DNA of 64,000 bases from assembly GCA_043810285.1 (NCBI GenBank), contig JBDROH010000022.1:9330-73329 (forward strand), given 5' to 3'. Below, piece by piece: positions 7,626 to 14,756 of this stretch. Every line of letters begins with the position of its first letter. The stretch's first letter is position 1. The stretch comes from JAGVXH01 sp043810285. GTDB lineage: Archaea > Nanobdellota > Nanobdellia > Pacearchaeales > GW2011-AR1. The translations under genes were made by a program, and so were the position numbers. The notes below the pieces were generated by a model. It saw nothing but the letters and a program-made list of their open reading frames with translations. It was not told the DNA's origin and did not search any database.

Positions 7626-9029
7626 TTATTTATGCTTTCCAAATATCTCTCTAACATAAACGAACAAAACATCCATATTCATAGCCCACCGAAGAATAGT
7701 GCCCCTAAAAAACCCATATTTCTTTTCTTTAACAGGCTGAGAATAATCAAAAGTTTTATACCCAAATCCCCCAAAATATTTCTTAACATAACAATTTAAT
7801 CCTGCTTCAACACGATATTTATATTTAAAATACTTAGGAAGAGTCTCCCAAACAATTCTTCTCATTGCTCTTTCTCCAGAATTCAAAGCAATGAGACGAA
7901 TCGTTTTTTGCATAAAATTACTCCTTAATCCAATAAACATATTGAAATCACCTCTTTTAACTGGTTCAATTATCCCTTTAATTATCTCTAAATTTAATCC
8001 TATCAGATCAGCATCACAAAAGAAAATAATATCTGCATCAGTTGAAAACACCCCTCTTTCCATCGATTCCGCCTTTCCAAGATTTTTCTCATTTTTAAAA
8101 TATCTAACCTTTGGAAATTTTCTTACTATCTCATATGTATTATCCCTTGATCCATCGTCAACAACAACAATTTCATCTATGGACTTGGATTTACTAATGA
8201 CTTTTAGAACACTCCTTATTCTCTTGGACTCATTAAAAGAAGGTATTATTGCAGCAACCTTATTTTCATCTTTTTTCCCAAAAAGATTATTCTTTTCAAT
8301 GAAATCTCCTATCACTCCACAGATTTCATCATCGTATTCTGAAAAAAACAAATTATGAACTTTTGTATTAAAAATTTTCTGTTGTTTAACAAAAGATTTT
8401 ACCTTTTTATTTATATCTCTTATAGAAGCATAATGACCAATTGGATCCAAATATGAATGAATTGAAAGAATGGGACAATTTATATTTTCAAATTTTTCTC
8501 TCAATTTTTGAGCAGCTTGTTTTGAGATAAAAAATCCATTTACATGCATAAAGTCATAACTAAAAGCATTTTTTCTCTTTTCTTTTTCATTTTCACATCG
8601 ATTTTTCCCCCAATATTTTTTATACTTTCTTAAAACCCCTATTCCCCACACATTAAAAGGAAATTTAAAAAGATAAGGTGGACAAACATCAAAGACACCA
8701 AGTATTGGATATTCTGAAGAAAAAGTTAATGCGAGCATAGCACCAAAACTAATCCCTCCAAGGATTATTCTTCTCCCTTTTCTAATGTCTTTTTCTAATT
8801 CTCTTTTAATTTGTTTAAAAAAATCTTCATATTCAAGATTATCTAGATCTTTTACATTAGTTCCATGGCCACGTAAAAGAATAATTTTCACATTAGCATT
8901 AAATTTTTTATTCAAATAAGCTGGTAAATTGTTGAAATCTGTTGGGCTTCCAGTATAGCCATGAATAAGAAAGAACTCCCGATTCGAATTAGCCTTCAAT
9001 TCTATTGTTTTTACTTTTTCTTCAACCAT
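7626..9029 (-). CDS. Fusion of alpha/beta-hydrolase and family 2 glycosyltransferase
   Basis: A 467-residue two-domain protein. Residues 1-245 form an alpha/beta hydrolase: an oxyanion-type LIHGYTG (21-27), nucleophile elbow GISFG with Ser94, Asp in SYLDP and His in KVHNLFF complete a triad typical of esterases/lipases. From about 256 a GT-A glycosyltransferase 2 domain follows: VAAIIPSFNE, EIVVVDDGSRDNT, and FFCDADL as the metal-binding DxD-type motif. No membrane segment is seen. GT2 enzymes of this sort resemble dolichyl-phosphate or glucosyl-3-phosphoglycerate type transferases; the substrate is unknown. The fusion suggests coupled lipid deacylation and glycosylation, which is inference. 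The region ahead of the gene is a copy of another gene's promoter (9035-9120). Confidence 0.85.
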   Translation of the reverse strand: MVEEKVKTIELKANSNREFFLIHGYTGSPTDFNNLPAYLNKKFNANVKIILLRGHGTNVKDLDNLEYEDFFKQIKRELEKDIRKGRRIILGGISFGAMLALTFSSEYPILGVFDVCPPYLFKFPFNVWGIGVLRKYKKYWGKNRCENEKEKRKNAFSYDFMHVNGFFISKQAAQKLREKFENINCPILSIHSYLDPIGHYASIRDINKKVKSFVKQQKIFNTKVHNLFFSEYDDEICGVIGDFIEKNNLFGKKDENKVAAIIPSFNESKRIRSVLKVISKSKSIDEIVVVDDGSRDNTYEIVRKFPKVRYFKNEKNLGKAESMERGVFSTDADIIFFCDADLIGLNLEIIKGIIEPVKRGDFNMFIGLRSNFMQKTIRLIALNSGERAMRRIVWETLPKYFKYKYRVEAGLNCYVKKYFGGFGYKTFDYSQPVKEKKYGFFRGTILRWAMNMDVLFVYVREIFGKHK

Positions 9030-9034
9030 TTTTT

Positions 9035-9120
9035 AGTAATCCAATACTTAATGAAACTATCCAAAGGTTTTTCATATTCTAATCAAGGATGAAACTTATT
9101 TAAACTAAACGCCCCAACCA
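9035..9120 (-). repeat. Duplicated promoter/leader segment, copy B
   Basis: A near-identical copy of 3874-3961 carrying a TATA box, ATG and the first 14 codons of the small membrane protein at 3915, which here runs out of homology and stops within the start of the hydrolase-glycosyltransferase gene. Transcription of the downstream fusion gene probably starts from this captured promoter. Confidence 0.8.
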
Positions 9121-9191
9121 CTGTTTACTTCTAGTAGTGTTTGTTTACACCAATTATATAAGATAAGTAAAATTCTTACTAATAATCAATT

Positions 9192-9515
9192 TTAATGTTG
9201 CATTGCAAGAATATTTTCTATTTCTTCTAGAGTATTATTTGTCGTTCTTAAAAGATATTTAAATGCTTTAATATATTTTTCTTTCCCAGAAGTTTTAATA
9301 GCAACTTTCCTTTCTTCTTCATTATCAAAAGCAGAATTAATATATTCTTCATCTTTTAATACAATACCAAAATAAATTGGGTTCATTCCAAAAAATGTTC
9401 TCCATCTATTGTTTAACATGCATACATCACCAGGCTTACTACCTCTCTTAAATTTACTAAAATTCTTAATCTCTCTTTGTAGCGCCTCTTTGATAAACTT
9501 GTCCTGATTTTTCAT
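9192..9515 (-). CDS. Hypothetical protein (107 aa)
   Basis: A soluble 107-residue protein, basic at the N-terminus (LQREIKNFSKFKRGSKPGD) with a Trp/Phe-rich centre (RWRTFFGMNPIYFGIVL) and an acidic helical end. No Cys pair, signal peptide or membrane segment. I do not recognise the family. It lies alone on the minus strand in the accessory island between the fusion gene and the NYN nuclease. Confidence 0.5.
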   Translation of the reverse strand: MKNQDKFIKEALQREIKNFSKFKRGSKPGDVCMLNNRWRTFFGMNPIYFGIVLKDEEYINSAFDNEEERKVAIKTSGKEKYIKAFKYLLRTTNNTLEEIENILAMQH

Positions 9516-9575
9516 ATTGATAATTATATTTAGTAAAGGATGTCTGAGTTTTTATAGTTTTAGAATAATTTGAGA

Positions 9576-10112
9576 TTAGGATAATTTAATTTCTTCAATA
9601 AATTTTTCGTCTATTTTTATTGTTTTATAAGCTACTTTCTTTAGATGATAGGATATTGTTTTGCTGTTTCCTATTGCTACGTAGTTTATTTTTTTCGAAA
9701 ATCTTTCTTGTGCTGCTTTAACTGCTCCTGAAAAATCTCCATCATTTGATATAAGAAATGCTTCGTCAAATTCGTTTGCTTGTGCGTCTAAAACTAAATC
9801 TAGTGCTAGGTTGACATCTGTCGCTTTTTCAACAAAGTATTCTTCTCCATCCTTTTTCCGTTTTTCTAATCTTCCAAAGATTATTTTTAGATTTTTGATT
9901 TCTCTAAATTTATCAAAAAAACTTTGTTGTTTTGCGTACATTTTAGAATTTTGAGTTTGGTCTACAGGTGCAATGTAATAATTTATTTTTACTAAATCAT
10001 TTTTATTAGTAAGTTTTTTACAGAATTCTCCCATATCTATTTTACAATTAAATCTTTTCTTTATCGAAAAATAGAAATTGCTTCCATCAATGTAGACAAT
10101 AGATTTTTTCAT
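9576..10112 (-). CDS. NYN-domain (LabA/DUF88-like) predicted RNase
   Basis: A 178-residue NYN domain of the PIN-like fold. Seen: SIVYIDGSNFYFS near the N-terminus (first catalytic Asp and the DxSN motif), an acidic TDVNLALDLVLDA helix, and LISNDGDFSGAV with the second metal-binding Asp pair. NYN proteins are Mg-dependent ribonucleases; the target is unknown. The leader between promoter and ATG holds a hairpin followed by seven T residues, an arrangement like a transcription attenuator. Confidence 0.85.
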   Translation of the reverse strand: MKKSIVYIDGSNFYFSIKKRFNCKIDMGEFCKKLTNKNDLVKINYYIAPVDQTQNSKMYAKQQSFFDKFREIKNLKIIFGRLEKRKKDGEEYFVEKATDVNLALDLVLDAQANEFDEAFLISNDGDFSGAVKAAQERFSKKINYVAIGNSKTISYHLKKVAYKTIKIDEKFIEEIKLS

Positions 10113-10118
10113 ATAATT

Positions 10119-10150
10119 AAAAAAATCATGGGGTCCGTGAAGATCCCATG
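10119..10150 (-). promoter_or_regulatory. Attenuator-like hairpin in the NYN gene leader
   Basis: On the minus strand a 7-bp stem (CATGGGA/TCCCATG type, one G-T pair, plus-strand 10127-10133 with 10144-10150) is followed by seven T residues (10119-10125) and then by the start codon at 10112. A hairpin plus T-tract before the ATG could end transcription early or control translation. Confidence 0.4.
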
Positions 10151-10276
10151 GAGTTTATTGGAGTTAGATATAGTTTAATGTTTAAAAATGTTATGGTTGT
10201 GTATTTTTGTGTATTTTCTCGTTGGTAAATCTAAAAATTATGCGTTTTGTCGACGTTGTTTTTATTTTTTACGACC

Positions 10277-10286
10277 CGCCCCAACC
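10277..10286 (-). repeat. tRNA-Asp 3'-end word (att-like), copy 3
   Basis: An exact CGCCCCAACC directly abutting repeat copy E3, so the tRNA-end word and the dispersed repeat are physically linked here. E2 has the shorter CCAACCGG at the same relative position. Confidence 0.4.
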
Positions 10287-10395
10287 GTCCACGACCCAAG
10301 TCGAGCATCCTTACGGGATGTCTTGTCATTTGCTTTATACTTGTTGATGGATTTTATTTAAAAATGTTGTCGACGACTTTGGGGTGACGAATTGA
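10280..10395 (+). repeat. Dispersed repeat family, copy E3
   Basis: Shares with E2 the blocks CCAACCG, TCGAGCATCCTTACGG, GATGTC, TTTGCTTTATAC and the closing GGGGTGACGA. It occupies most of the 353-bp gap between the divergent NYN and DUF4143 genes. The remaining gap holds the NYN leader hairpin and, at 10436-10448, a TATA-like TTTATAAAATATA for the ATPase gene. Confidence 0.65.
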
Positions 10396-10465
10396 TTATT
10401 TACAATAGAAAGAAGCTTCTATTGGGAATAGAAACATTTATAAAATATAATCTTCTGAAATAGAC

Positions 10466-11680
10466 ATGATAACAAAGGAAGTTTTAATGAAAGTAATAAA
10501 AATACAAAGAGAGTGGATTAATACAATTGATAAGGGGATAATTAGGGAAAATTTCCATAACATAAAATTAAAAGAATCTTTCGCGTTGGTTATTTCGGGG
10601 ATTAGAAGGTGTGGTAAAAGTACTCTTTTGAACCAAATTCTGAAAGGGCAGAAAAATTTTTATTATTTAAATCTTGAAGATCCTCGACTAGAGGGATTTG
10701 AGTTAAAAGATTTTAATAAAGTTGATGAAATTTTTCAAGAGTTATATGGTCCTAACGGAACTTATTTCTTTGATGAGATTCAAAATATTGAAAAATGGGA
10801 GAAATTTATTAGATTTTTAGTAGACAGAAAAAACGAGATAGTAATAACGGGCTCAAATGCTTCCTTGTTAAGTCAAGAACTTGGGACAAGACTTACAGGA
10901 AGACATATCAGTTACGAATTATTCCCATTTTCATACTTAGAGTTTTTAGAGTTCTTTAAGCAAAAACCAAATGAAAAATCTTATTCAGAATATCTCTATG
11001 AAGGGGGTTTTCCAGAATATTTGAGGGAAAAGGATATGACTGTTTTGCATGAATTATTAAAAGATGTTTTAATGAGGGATATTGCAAATAGATTCGGAAT
11101 TAAGAATACGGAAACATTGAGAAAATTGGCTATCTATTTACTGAGTAATGTTGGAAAAGAATTTTCATACAATTCCCTTAAGAAAATGTTGGAAGTTAAA
11201 TCTGTCCAGAGTATCATAGACTATGTTTCTTTTTTGGAGAATGCTTATCTGATTTTTACAATACCTAAATTCAGTTATTCTTATAAAAAACAACAAGTTA
11301 ATCCCAAAAAAGTTTATTCAATAGATAACGGATTATCCTATGCTAACTCGGTTTCTTTTTCAAAAGATAAAGGTAAGATGTTAGAGAATAATGTTTTTTT
11401 GAATTTAAGAAAAAGGTATAAAGAAATATTCTATTTCCAAAAAGATAAAGAGTGTGATTTTGTGGTTAAGGACAGAGAAAAAGTCCTCCTCGCAATCCAA
11501 GTTTGTTATGAATTTAATGATGAAAATCAAGATAGAGAAATAAATGGATTACTTGAAGCTTTGAATGAATTAAAGCTTAAGACTGGATTAATTTTGACGT
11601 ATAATCAAGAAGATGAATTTGAAATCGATGGGAAGAAAATAATTCTTAAGCCAGTTTGGAAGTGGTTGATGGAAGAGTAA
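10466..11680 (+). CDS. AAA ATPase with DUF4143 C-terminal domain
   Basis: A 404-residue AAA_14/DUF4143 protein. Walker A GIRRCGKST lies near residues 46-54, Walker B is YFFDEIQN, and sensor-1 is VITGSNASLLS followed by LTGRHISYELFPFSYLEF, a strong family signature. The second half (about 200-404) is DUF4143, ending in a nuclease-like CDFVVKDREKVLLAIQVCYE block (Asp, Gln) that resembles a restriction-endonuclease fold. Such ATPases are abundant in archaea and bacteria, and their role is unsettled (defence or mobile-element related). A TATA box sits about 24 bp upstream. An alternative ATG lies eight codons in. Confidence 0.85.
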   Translation: MITKEVLMKVIKIQREWINTIDKGIIRENFHNIKLKESFALVISGIRRCGKSTLLNQILKGQKNFYYLNLEDPRLEGFELKDFNKVDEIFQELYGPNGTYFFDEIQNIEKWEKFIRFLVDRKNEIVITGSNASLLSQELGTRLTGRHISYELFPFSYLEFLEFFKQKPNEKSYSEYLYEGGFPEYLREKDMTVLHELLKDVLMRDIANRFGIKNTETLRKLAIYLLSNVGKEFSYNSLKKMLEVKSVQSIIDYVSFLENAYLIFTIPKFSYSYKKQQVNPKKVYSIDNGLSYANSVSFSKDKGKMLENNVFLNLRKRYKEIFYFQKDKECDFVVKDREKVLLAIQVCYEFNDENQDREINGLLEALNELKLKTGLILTYNQEDEFEIDGKKIILKPVWKWLMEE

Positions 11681-11791
11681 TCGTTTAATGCCTGGGATGA
11701 ATTGCAGCAACTTGCCGGAAAACTTCTAAATAAAGATTTCAAAAAACATACCAATAAGGTAAGAAAATTAGTTCTTTTTAAAAGTAATTAA
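11681..11791 (+). other. Coding-like remnant without a start codon
   Basis: Immediately after the ATPase stop the same frame stays open for 36 codons (SFNAWDELQQLAGKLLNKDF...) with amino-acid use typical of a real C-terminus, then stops. It lacks ATG/GTG/TTG at the front. It may be the tail of a gene lost by recombination, or a read-through tail of the ATPase. Confidence 0.3.
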
Positions 11792-11797
11792 TATGGT

Positions 11798-12928
11798 ATG
11801 GAAAAAAGAGATCCATACAAACATAAAGAAAGATACTTCAGATGGTTAAAAGAAAATGCAAATGGGATAGGGGGGATTTCTTTAAGAAATTCTTCTTTAA
11901 TCTTGGCTTATTTGTACGATATGCAAGAAGGATTAAATGTTTCAGTAAAATCAAAAAAAGGTCCAAGAAGTTATACAAGACTAAACAACATAATCCAAAG
12001 AATGGTTTTCTTGGCGAAGAAATTTGAAGAAATTTACAGATTAGAAGATATGTCTCAAATAGATGAAAACATTCTGCATAATTATTTCAATGGAGTAAAA
12101 GATGGGACTATCAGAAGATTTGATGGAGAAATATACAGGGACCCTGCAAATCTGGTAAAGATTTTCAAAGCTTTTTGGCACTGGTGGCAAAAAGTTAACA
12201 GAAAGGAAGGAAATGGAATAAAAGACATTACAATAGACTTAGATGCCACTTGTGATAAGCCTAAATGGGTTTATATGACCGAAGAACAAATCGCCAAACT
12301 TTGTCAAAAAGCTTCTTTTGACTATAATGTCTTGATAACTTTTCTTTATGACTCTGGAATAAGGGCCCCAACAGAACTTTTAAACATAAGAATCTCGGAC
12401 TTTCAAAACGAGTTCAGGGAACTGACTATAAGGGAAGAAGTAAGCAAGACTTTTGGAAGGAGAATCAAATTAATGTTCTCTTCTGAATTAATAAAAAAAT
12501 ATGTGGACAAAAAAGGGCTTTCAAAAGAAGACTATCTTTTCTCATTAAGTCCTTATACAATAAATTCTAATCTTCAAAAACTGGTAAAAAAAGTTTTGGG
12601 GACAGAAGTAAGTCCTGCAGGACAAAAATACTCTGAACTCACCATGTATGATTTCCGACATTGCTCATGTTGTTACTGGCTACCAAAATATAAATCTGAA
12701 TCAGGTCTAAAATATCGTTTTGGTTGGAAAAAGTCAGAAAGGATCCATTATTATTCTGAGATGCTTGGGATGCAAGACACTATTTCTGAAGAAGATTTAT
12801 TTGAAGATACTGGTGGGATGGTCTTCAAAAGAAAAGTGAATAAGATTTACACAGATAATAGGCTACAAGAATCTAGGTTAGACTTTCTTGAGAGAAAGAT
12901 TCAAGAGTTAGGTAAGAAAGTAACTTGA
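11798..12928 (+). CDS. Tyrosine site-specific recombinase (integrase)
   Basis: A 376-residue integrase. The N-terminal 150 residues form a SAM-like core-binding domain. Catalytic residues seen are R189 (SGIRAPTELLNI), R287-H288 in YDFRHCSCC (Tyr replaces the usual first His), a W/R-containing RFGWKKSER segment and Tyr318/Tyr319 (IHYYSE) as nucleophile candidates. The set looks intact. It lies 140 bp from tRNA-Asp, the classic place for an archaeal integrase, and the island to its left contains a truncated relative and several copies of the tRNA-Asp end word. A leucine-zipper-like C-terminal tail (RLDFLERKIQELGKKV) may mediate multimerisation. Confidence 0.85.
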   Translation: MEKRDPYKHKERYFRWLKENANGIGGISLRNSSLILAYLYDMQEGLNVSVKSKKGPRSYTRLNNIIQRMVFLAKKFEEIYRLEDMSQIDENILHNYFNGVKDGTIRRFDGEIYRDPANLVKIFKAFWHWWQKVNRKEGNGIKDITIDLDATCDKPKWVYMTEEQIAKLCQKASFDYNVLITFLYDSGIRAPTELLNIRISDFQNEFRELTIREEVSKTFGRRIKLMFSSELIKKYVDKKGLSKEDYLFSLSPYTINSNLQKLVKKVLGTEVSPAGQKYSELTMYDFRHCSCCYWLPKYKSESGLKYRFGWKKSERIHYYSEMLGMQDTISEEDLFEDTGGMVFKRKVNKIYTDNRLQESRLDFLERKIQELGKKVT

Positions 12929-13067
12929 GTCCTCCAAAAAATACTTCAATGCCCCGTCAAAAATCTCGACGCTCCGAACGGACAAAGACTTGAGTTCTCA
13001 AGAGAAGTAAATGTATTCGTCGTCGACAAAAACTATAAAACTTCAATCCACCGTCGGTAAAAACCCA

Positions 13068-13139
13068 CGCCCCAACCGGGGATTGAACCCGGATCTCGAC
13101 CGCGACAGGGTCGTGTACTAACCACTATACTATTGAGGC
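13068..13139 (-). tRNA. tRNA-Asp (GTC)
   Basis: A 72-nt cloverleaf: acceptor GCCTCAA/TTGGGGC, anticodon stem CGACC/GGTCG enclosing loop CTGTCGC (anticodon GTC), T-arm CCGGGTTCAATCCCCGG, discriminator G. No encoded CCA and no intron. Its 3' end is the probable attachment site for the neighbouring integrase. A 17-bp copy of the IS target site begins 36 bp upstream of its 5' end. Confidence 0.95.
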
Positions 13140-13174
13140 TTGTAATTTAATTGAAGAATTGATTTAAAAGACTT

Positions 13175-13191
13175 ACTATTTTTTCTTTGTT
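13175..13191 (+). repeat. 17-bp target-site duplication, left copy
   Basis: ACTATTTTTTCTTTGTT at 13175-13191 repeats exactly at 14140-14156, directly abutting both ends of the insertion sequence. The right copy is the 3' end of the gene at 14141-14362, so the insertion did not disrupt that reading frame. Confidence 0.9.
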
Positions 13192-14139
13192 GTGCAAGCA
13201 AGTGACATATGTCACCCCCTAAAACAATAGCTCAAAATCATTATAAATTTCATCTGGCGTTTTATTATCCAAGCTCATATGTGGTCTAAAATGATTATAG
13301 TTCATTCTCCAGAGCTCAACATCTTCATTGCAAAACTTAAACTCTCTTTTGAAAGTTTGAAACAATCTCTCAACTTTTCCTTGCGTTGTTGGGCTATGAA
13401 CTGTTCCTCTAATGTGTTCTATTCCCCTCTTTCTACATCTTCTGTCAAATCTTGAATGTCTGCTTTTCAAACCATAAGCTGAACCATTATCAGTTAGAAT
13501 TTGTTTTGGCTTGCCATAAATTTTAATTAACTTATCGATTAAATTTATCACAATATCCGTCGTAACAACGTTAGTTACAGCAAAAGCTAAACTTTTTCTT
13601 GAGCAATCATCGACGACAGAAACTACCCACTTATCTTTAATTTTTTGTTGGCTATGATCAATCTGCCAAAGAGAATTAGGACGTTTTCTTTGAAAACGAA
13701 TATATTTTATTCTTTTCTTTTTTCTTTTAGTTGGTTCAGTTAGTTTGTGTTTGTTTAGAATTTTATTAATAGATGTATGGCTTAAGTTTACAAAGTTTTC
13801 AATTTTTTCAGCCCCAAAACCAGTTTTCTCTCTTATAGAAATAATCTTATTTTCTATCTCTTTAGTTATTTTTCTATGAATCATTTTAGGACGTCTGGAC
13901 TTATCATTCAAATCCCAATTATCATTTGTATCTAATTCGTGTACCCATCTTTTCAAAGTTCGATTAGTTATTTCGAATTTATGTTTTACAAAAAGTATTT
14001 TTCTACATTGGTTATATGAATGTCCCTCCATTTTTAGTTTAAAAAATATCTTTCTGATTTCTTCTTTTTTCATAAAAAGAATCAAAAAACACTGCGGAAC
14101 TAATTTTCGGTGCTAGTGACATATGTCACTGGATTGCAC
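13192..14139 (-). mobile_element. Intact insertion sequence (948 bp, DDE transposase)
   Basis: Terminal inverted repeats of about 24 bp: GTGCAAGCAAGTGACATATG... at the left and GTGCAATCCAGTGACATATG... at the right (reverse complement). Each TIR contains the perfect 14-bp palindrome GTGACATATGTCAC (13202-13215 and 14116-14129), the likely transposase site. One ORF fills the element. The perfect 17-bp target duplication indicates a recent insertion. The integrase core and size fit an IS481-like element, but the duplication is longer than usual for that group. Confidence 0.9.
13219..14073 (-). CDS. IS481-like transposase (rve integrase core)
   Basis: A 284-residue transposase. Two N-terminal helix-turn-helix domains cover about 1-120 (with ITNRTLKRWVHEL and LSHTSINKILNKH as recognition regions). 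The DDE catalytic core has Asp in LWQIDHSQ, Asp in QILTDNGSAYG, and Glu in TTQGKVERLFQTF, then FRPHMSLDNKTPDEIY, typical of IS481/IS3-type cores. All three acidic residues are present, so it is likely active. I use the ATG at 14073; the frame is open further upstream only through a TTG. It fills the insertion sequence at 13192-14139. Confidence 0.9.
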   Translation of the reverse strand: MKKEEIRKIFFKLKMEGHSYNQCRKILFVKHKFEITNRTLKRWVHELDTNDNWDLNDKSRRPKMIHRKITKEIENKIISIREKTGFGAEKIENFVNLSHTSINKILNKHKLTEPTKRKKKRIKYIRFQRKRPNSLWQIDHSQQKIKDKWVVSVVDDCSRKSLAFAVTNVVTTDIVINLIDKLIKIYGKPKQILTDNGSAYGLKSRHSRFDRRCRKRGIEHIRGTVHSPTTQGKVERLFQTFKREFKFCNEDVELWRMNYNHFRPHMSLDNKTPDEIYNDFELLF

Positions 14140-14140
14140 A

Positions 14141-14362
14141 CTATTTTTTCTTTGTTTTCTTTTTTGTCTTATTTTCTGAAATCTTTGCAACTTCTACTCG
14201 GAGTTTTTCAATTTCTTCTAAGAGTGTTGCGTGATTTAGACTAAGGTGTTGTATTTTCTCATGAATATCTGAAAAGGCATCGTTAAGCATTAACATATCT
14301 TTTTTCACATACCCGAAACTCGCAGAGATATCTTTTTCAATTTGTTTAATTGATTTTTCCAT
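14141..14362 (-). CDS. Small coiled-coil protein (73 aa)
   Basis: A helical protein (MEKSIKQIEKDISASFGYV... to a Lys/Thr-rich tail KTKKKTKKK). Heptad-like Leu/Ile/Val in residues 20-62 suggests a coiled coil. Its stop codon lies inside the 17-bp sequence duplicated by the insertion sequence, so the protein is unchanged. TATA-like sequence (ATATTTATAAAC on the plus strand) lies about 20 bp upstream. No family recognised. Confidence 0.55.
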   Translation of the reverse strand: MEKSIKQIEKDISASFGYVKKDMLMLNDAFSDIHEKIQHLSLNHATLLEEIEKLRVEVAKISENKTKKKTKKK

Positions 14363-14456
14363 AATATTCCATATATTTTATATTTATAAACTTTTGTAAC
14401 TTTAAAATTGCGACAAAAAACGGGAATGATTAAAAAGAACTAATCTCTGTAACTTT

Positions 14457-14732
14457 ATGGATAATCTCTTACAACGTTTACCTTCAGTTCATTCTTGTAA
14501 TACTGTTTTGGAAGAGAGAAAAATTCAGGTAGATGGGAGAATCTTAAATTTGAATCCCTATCCAGTTGATTATTGTCCGAAATGTAATATCTACAAGTAT
14601 AATGATATCGAATCTATGAATCCAAGATTTGTTGGAAGGTACATAACTCGGTTGCAAGAAGAAACAAATCAACTAACAAATAAATCTATGTTTAACATCA
14701 AATTTAGATCTAGTCCAAACAAAAAGCCTTAA
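14457..14732 (+). CDS. Hypothetical protein with a Cys-Pro-x-Cys knuckle (91 aa)
   Basis: A 91-residue soluble protein. DYCPKCNIYKYNDIE in the centre carries one CxxC knuckle, with another Cys at VHSCNT near the N-terminus, so a small zinc site is possible. TATA-like GATTAAAAAG lies about 25 bp upstream. It ends 24 bp before the U32 gene on the same strand and may share its transcript. Family not recognised. Confidence 0.5.
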   Translation: MDNLLQRLPSVHSCNTVLEERKIQVDGRILNLNPYPVDYCPKCNIYKYNDIESMNPRFVGRYITRLQEETNQLTNKSMFNIKFRSSPNKKP

Positions 14733-14756
14733 AATGTTATTTTTTGTTCTTATTTT

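Noticed and set aside
3639..12928. An integron-like cassette array
   Set aside because: Same-orientation repeats plus a tyrosine integrase look suggestive, but I see no attC-type paired R/L boxes in all copies and no IntI-specific segment in the integrase, so I only report the repeats.
12929..13067. A fourth tRNA-tail element behind tRNA-Asp
   Set aside because: The flank has hairpins (CTTGAGTTCTCAAG, CGTC..GACG) and a GGGGC patch about 116 bp away, but lacks the conserved core and a convincing copy of the tRNA end.
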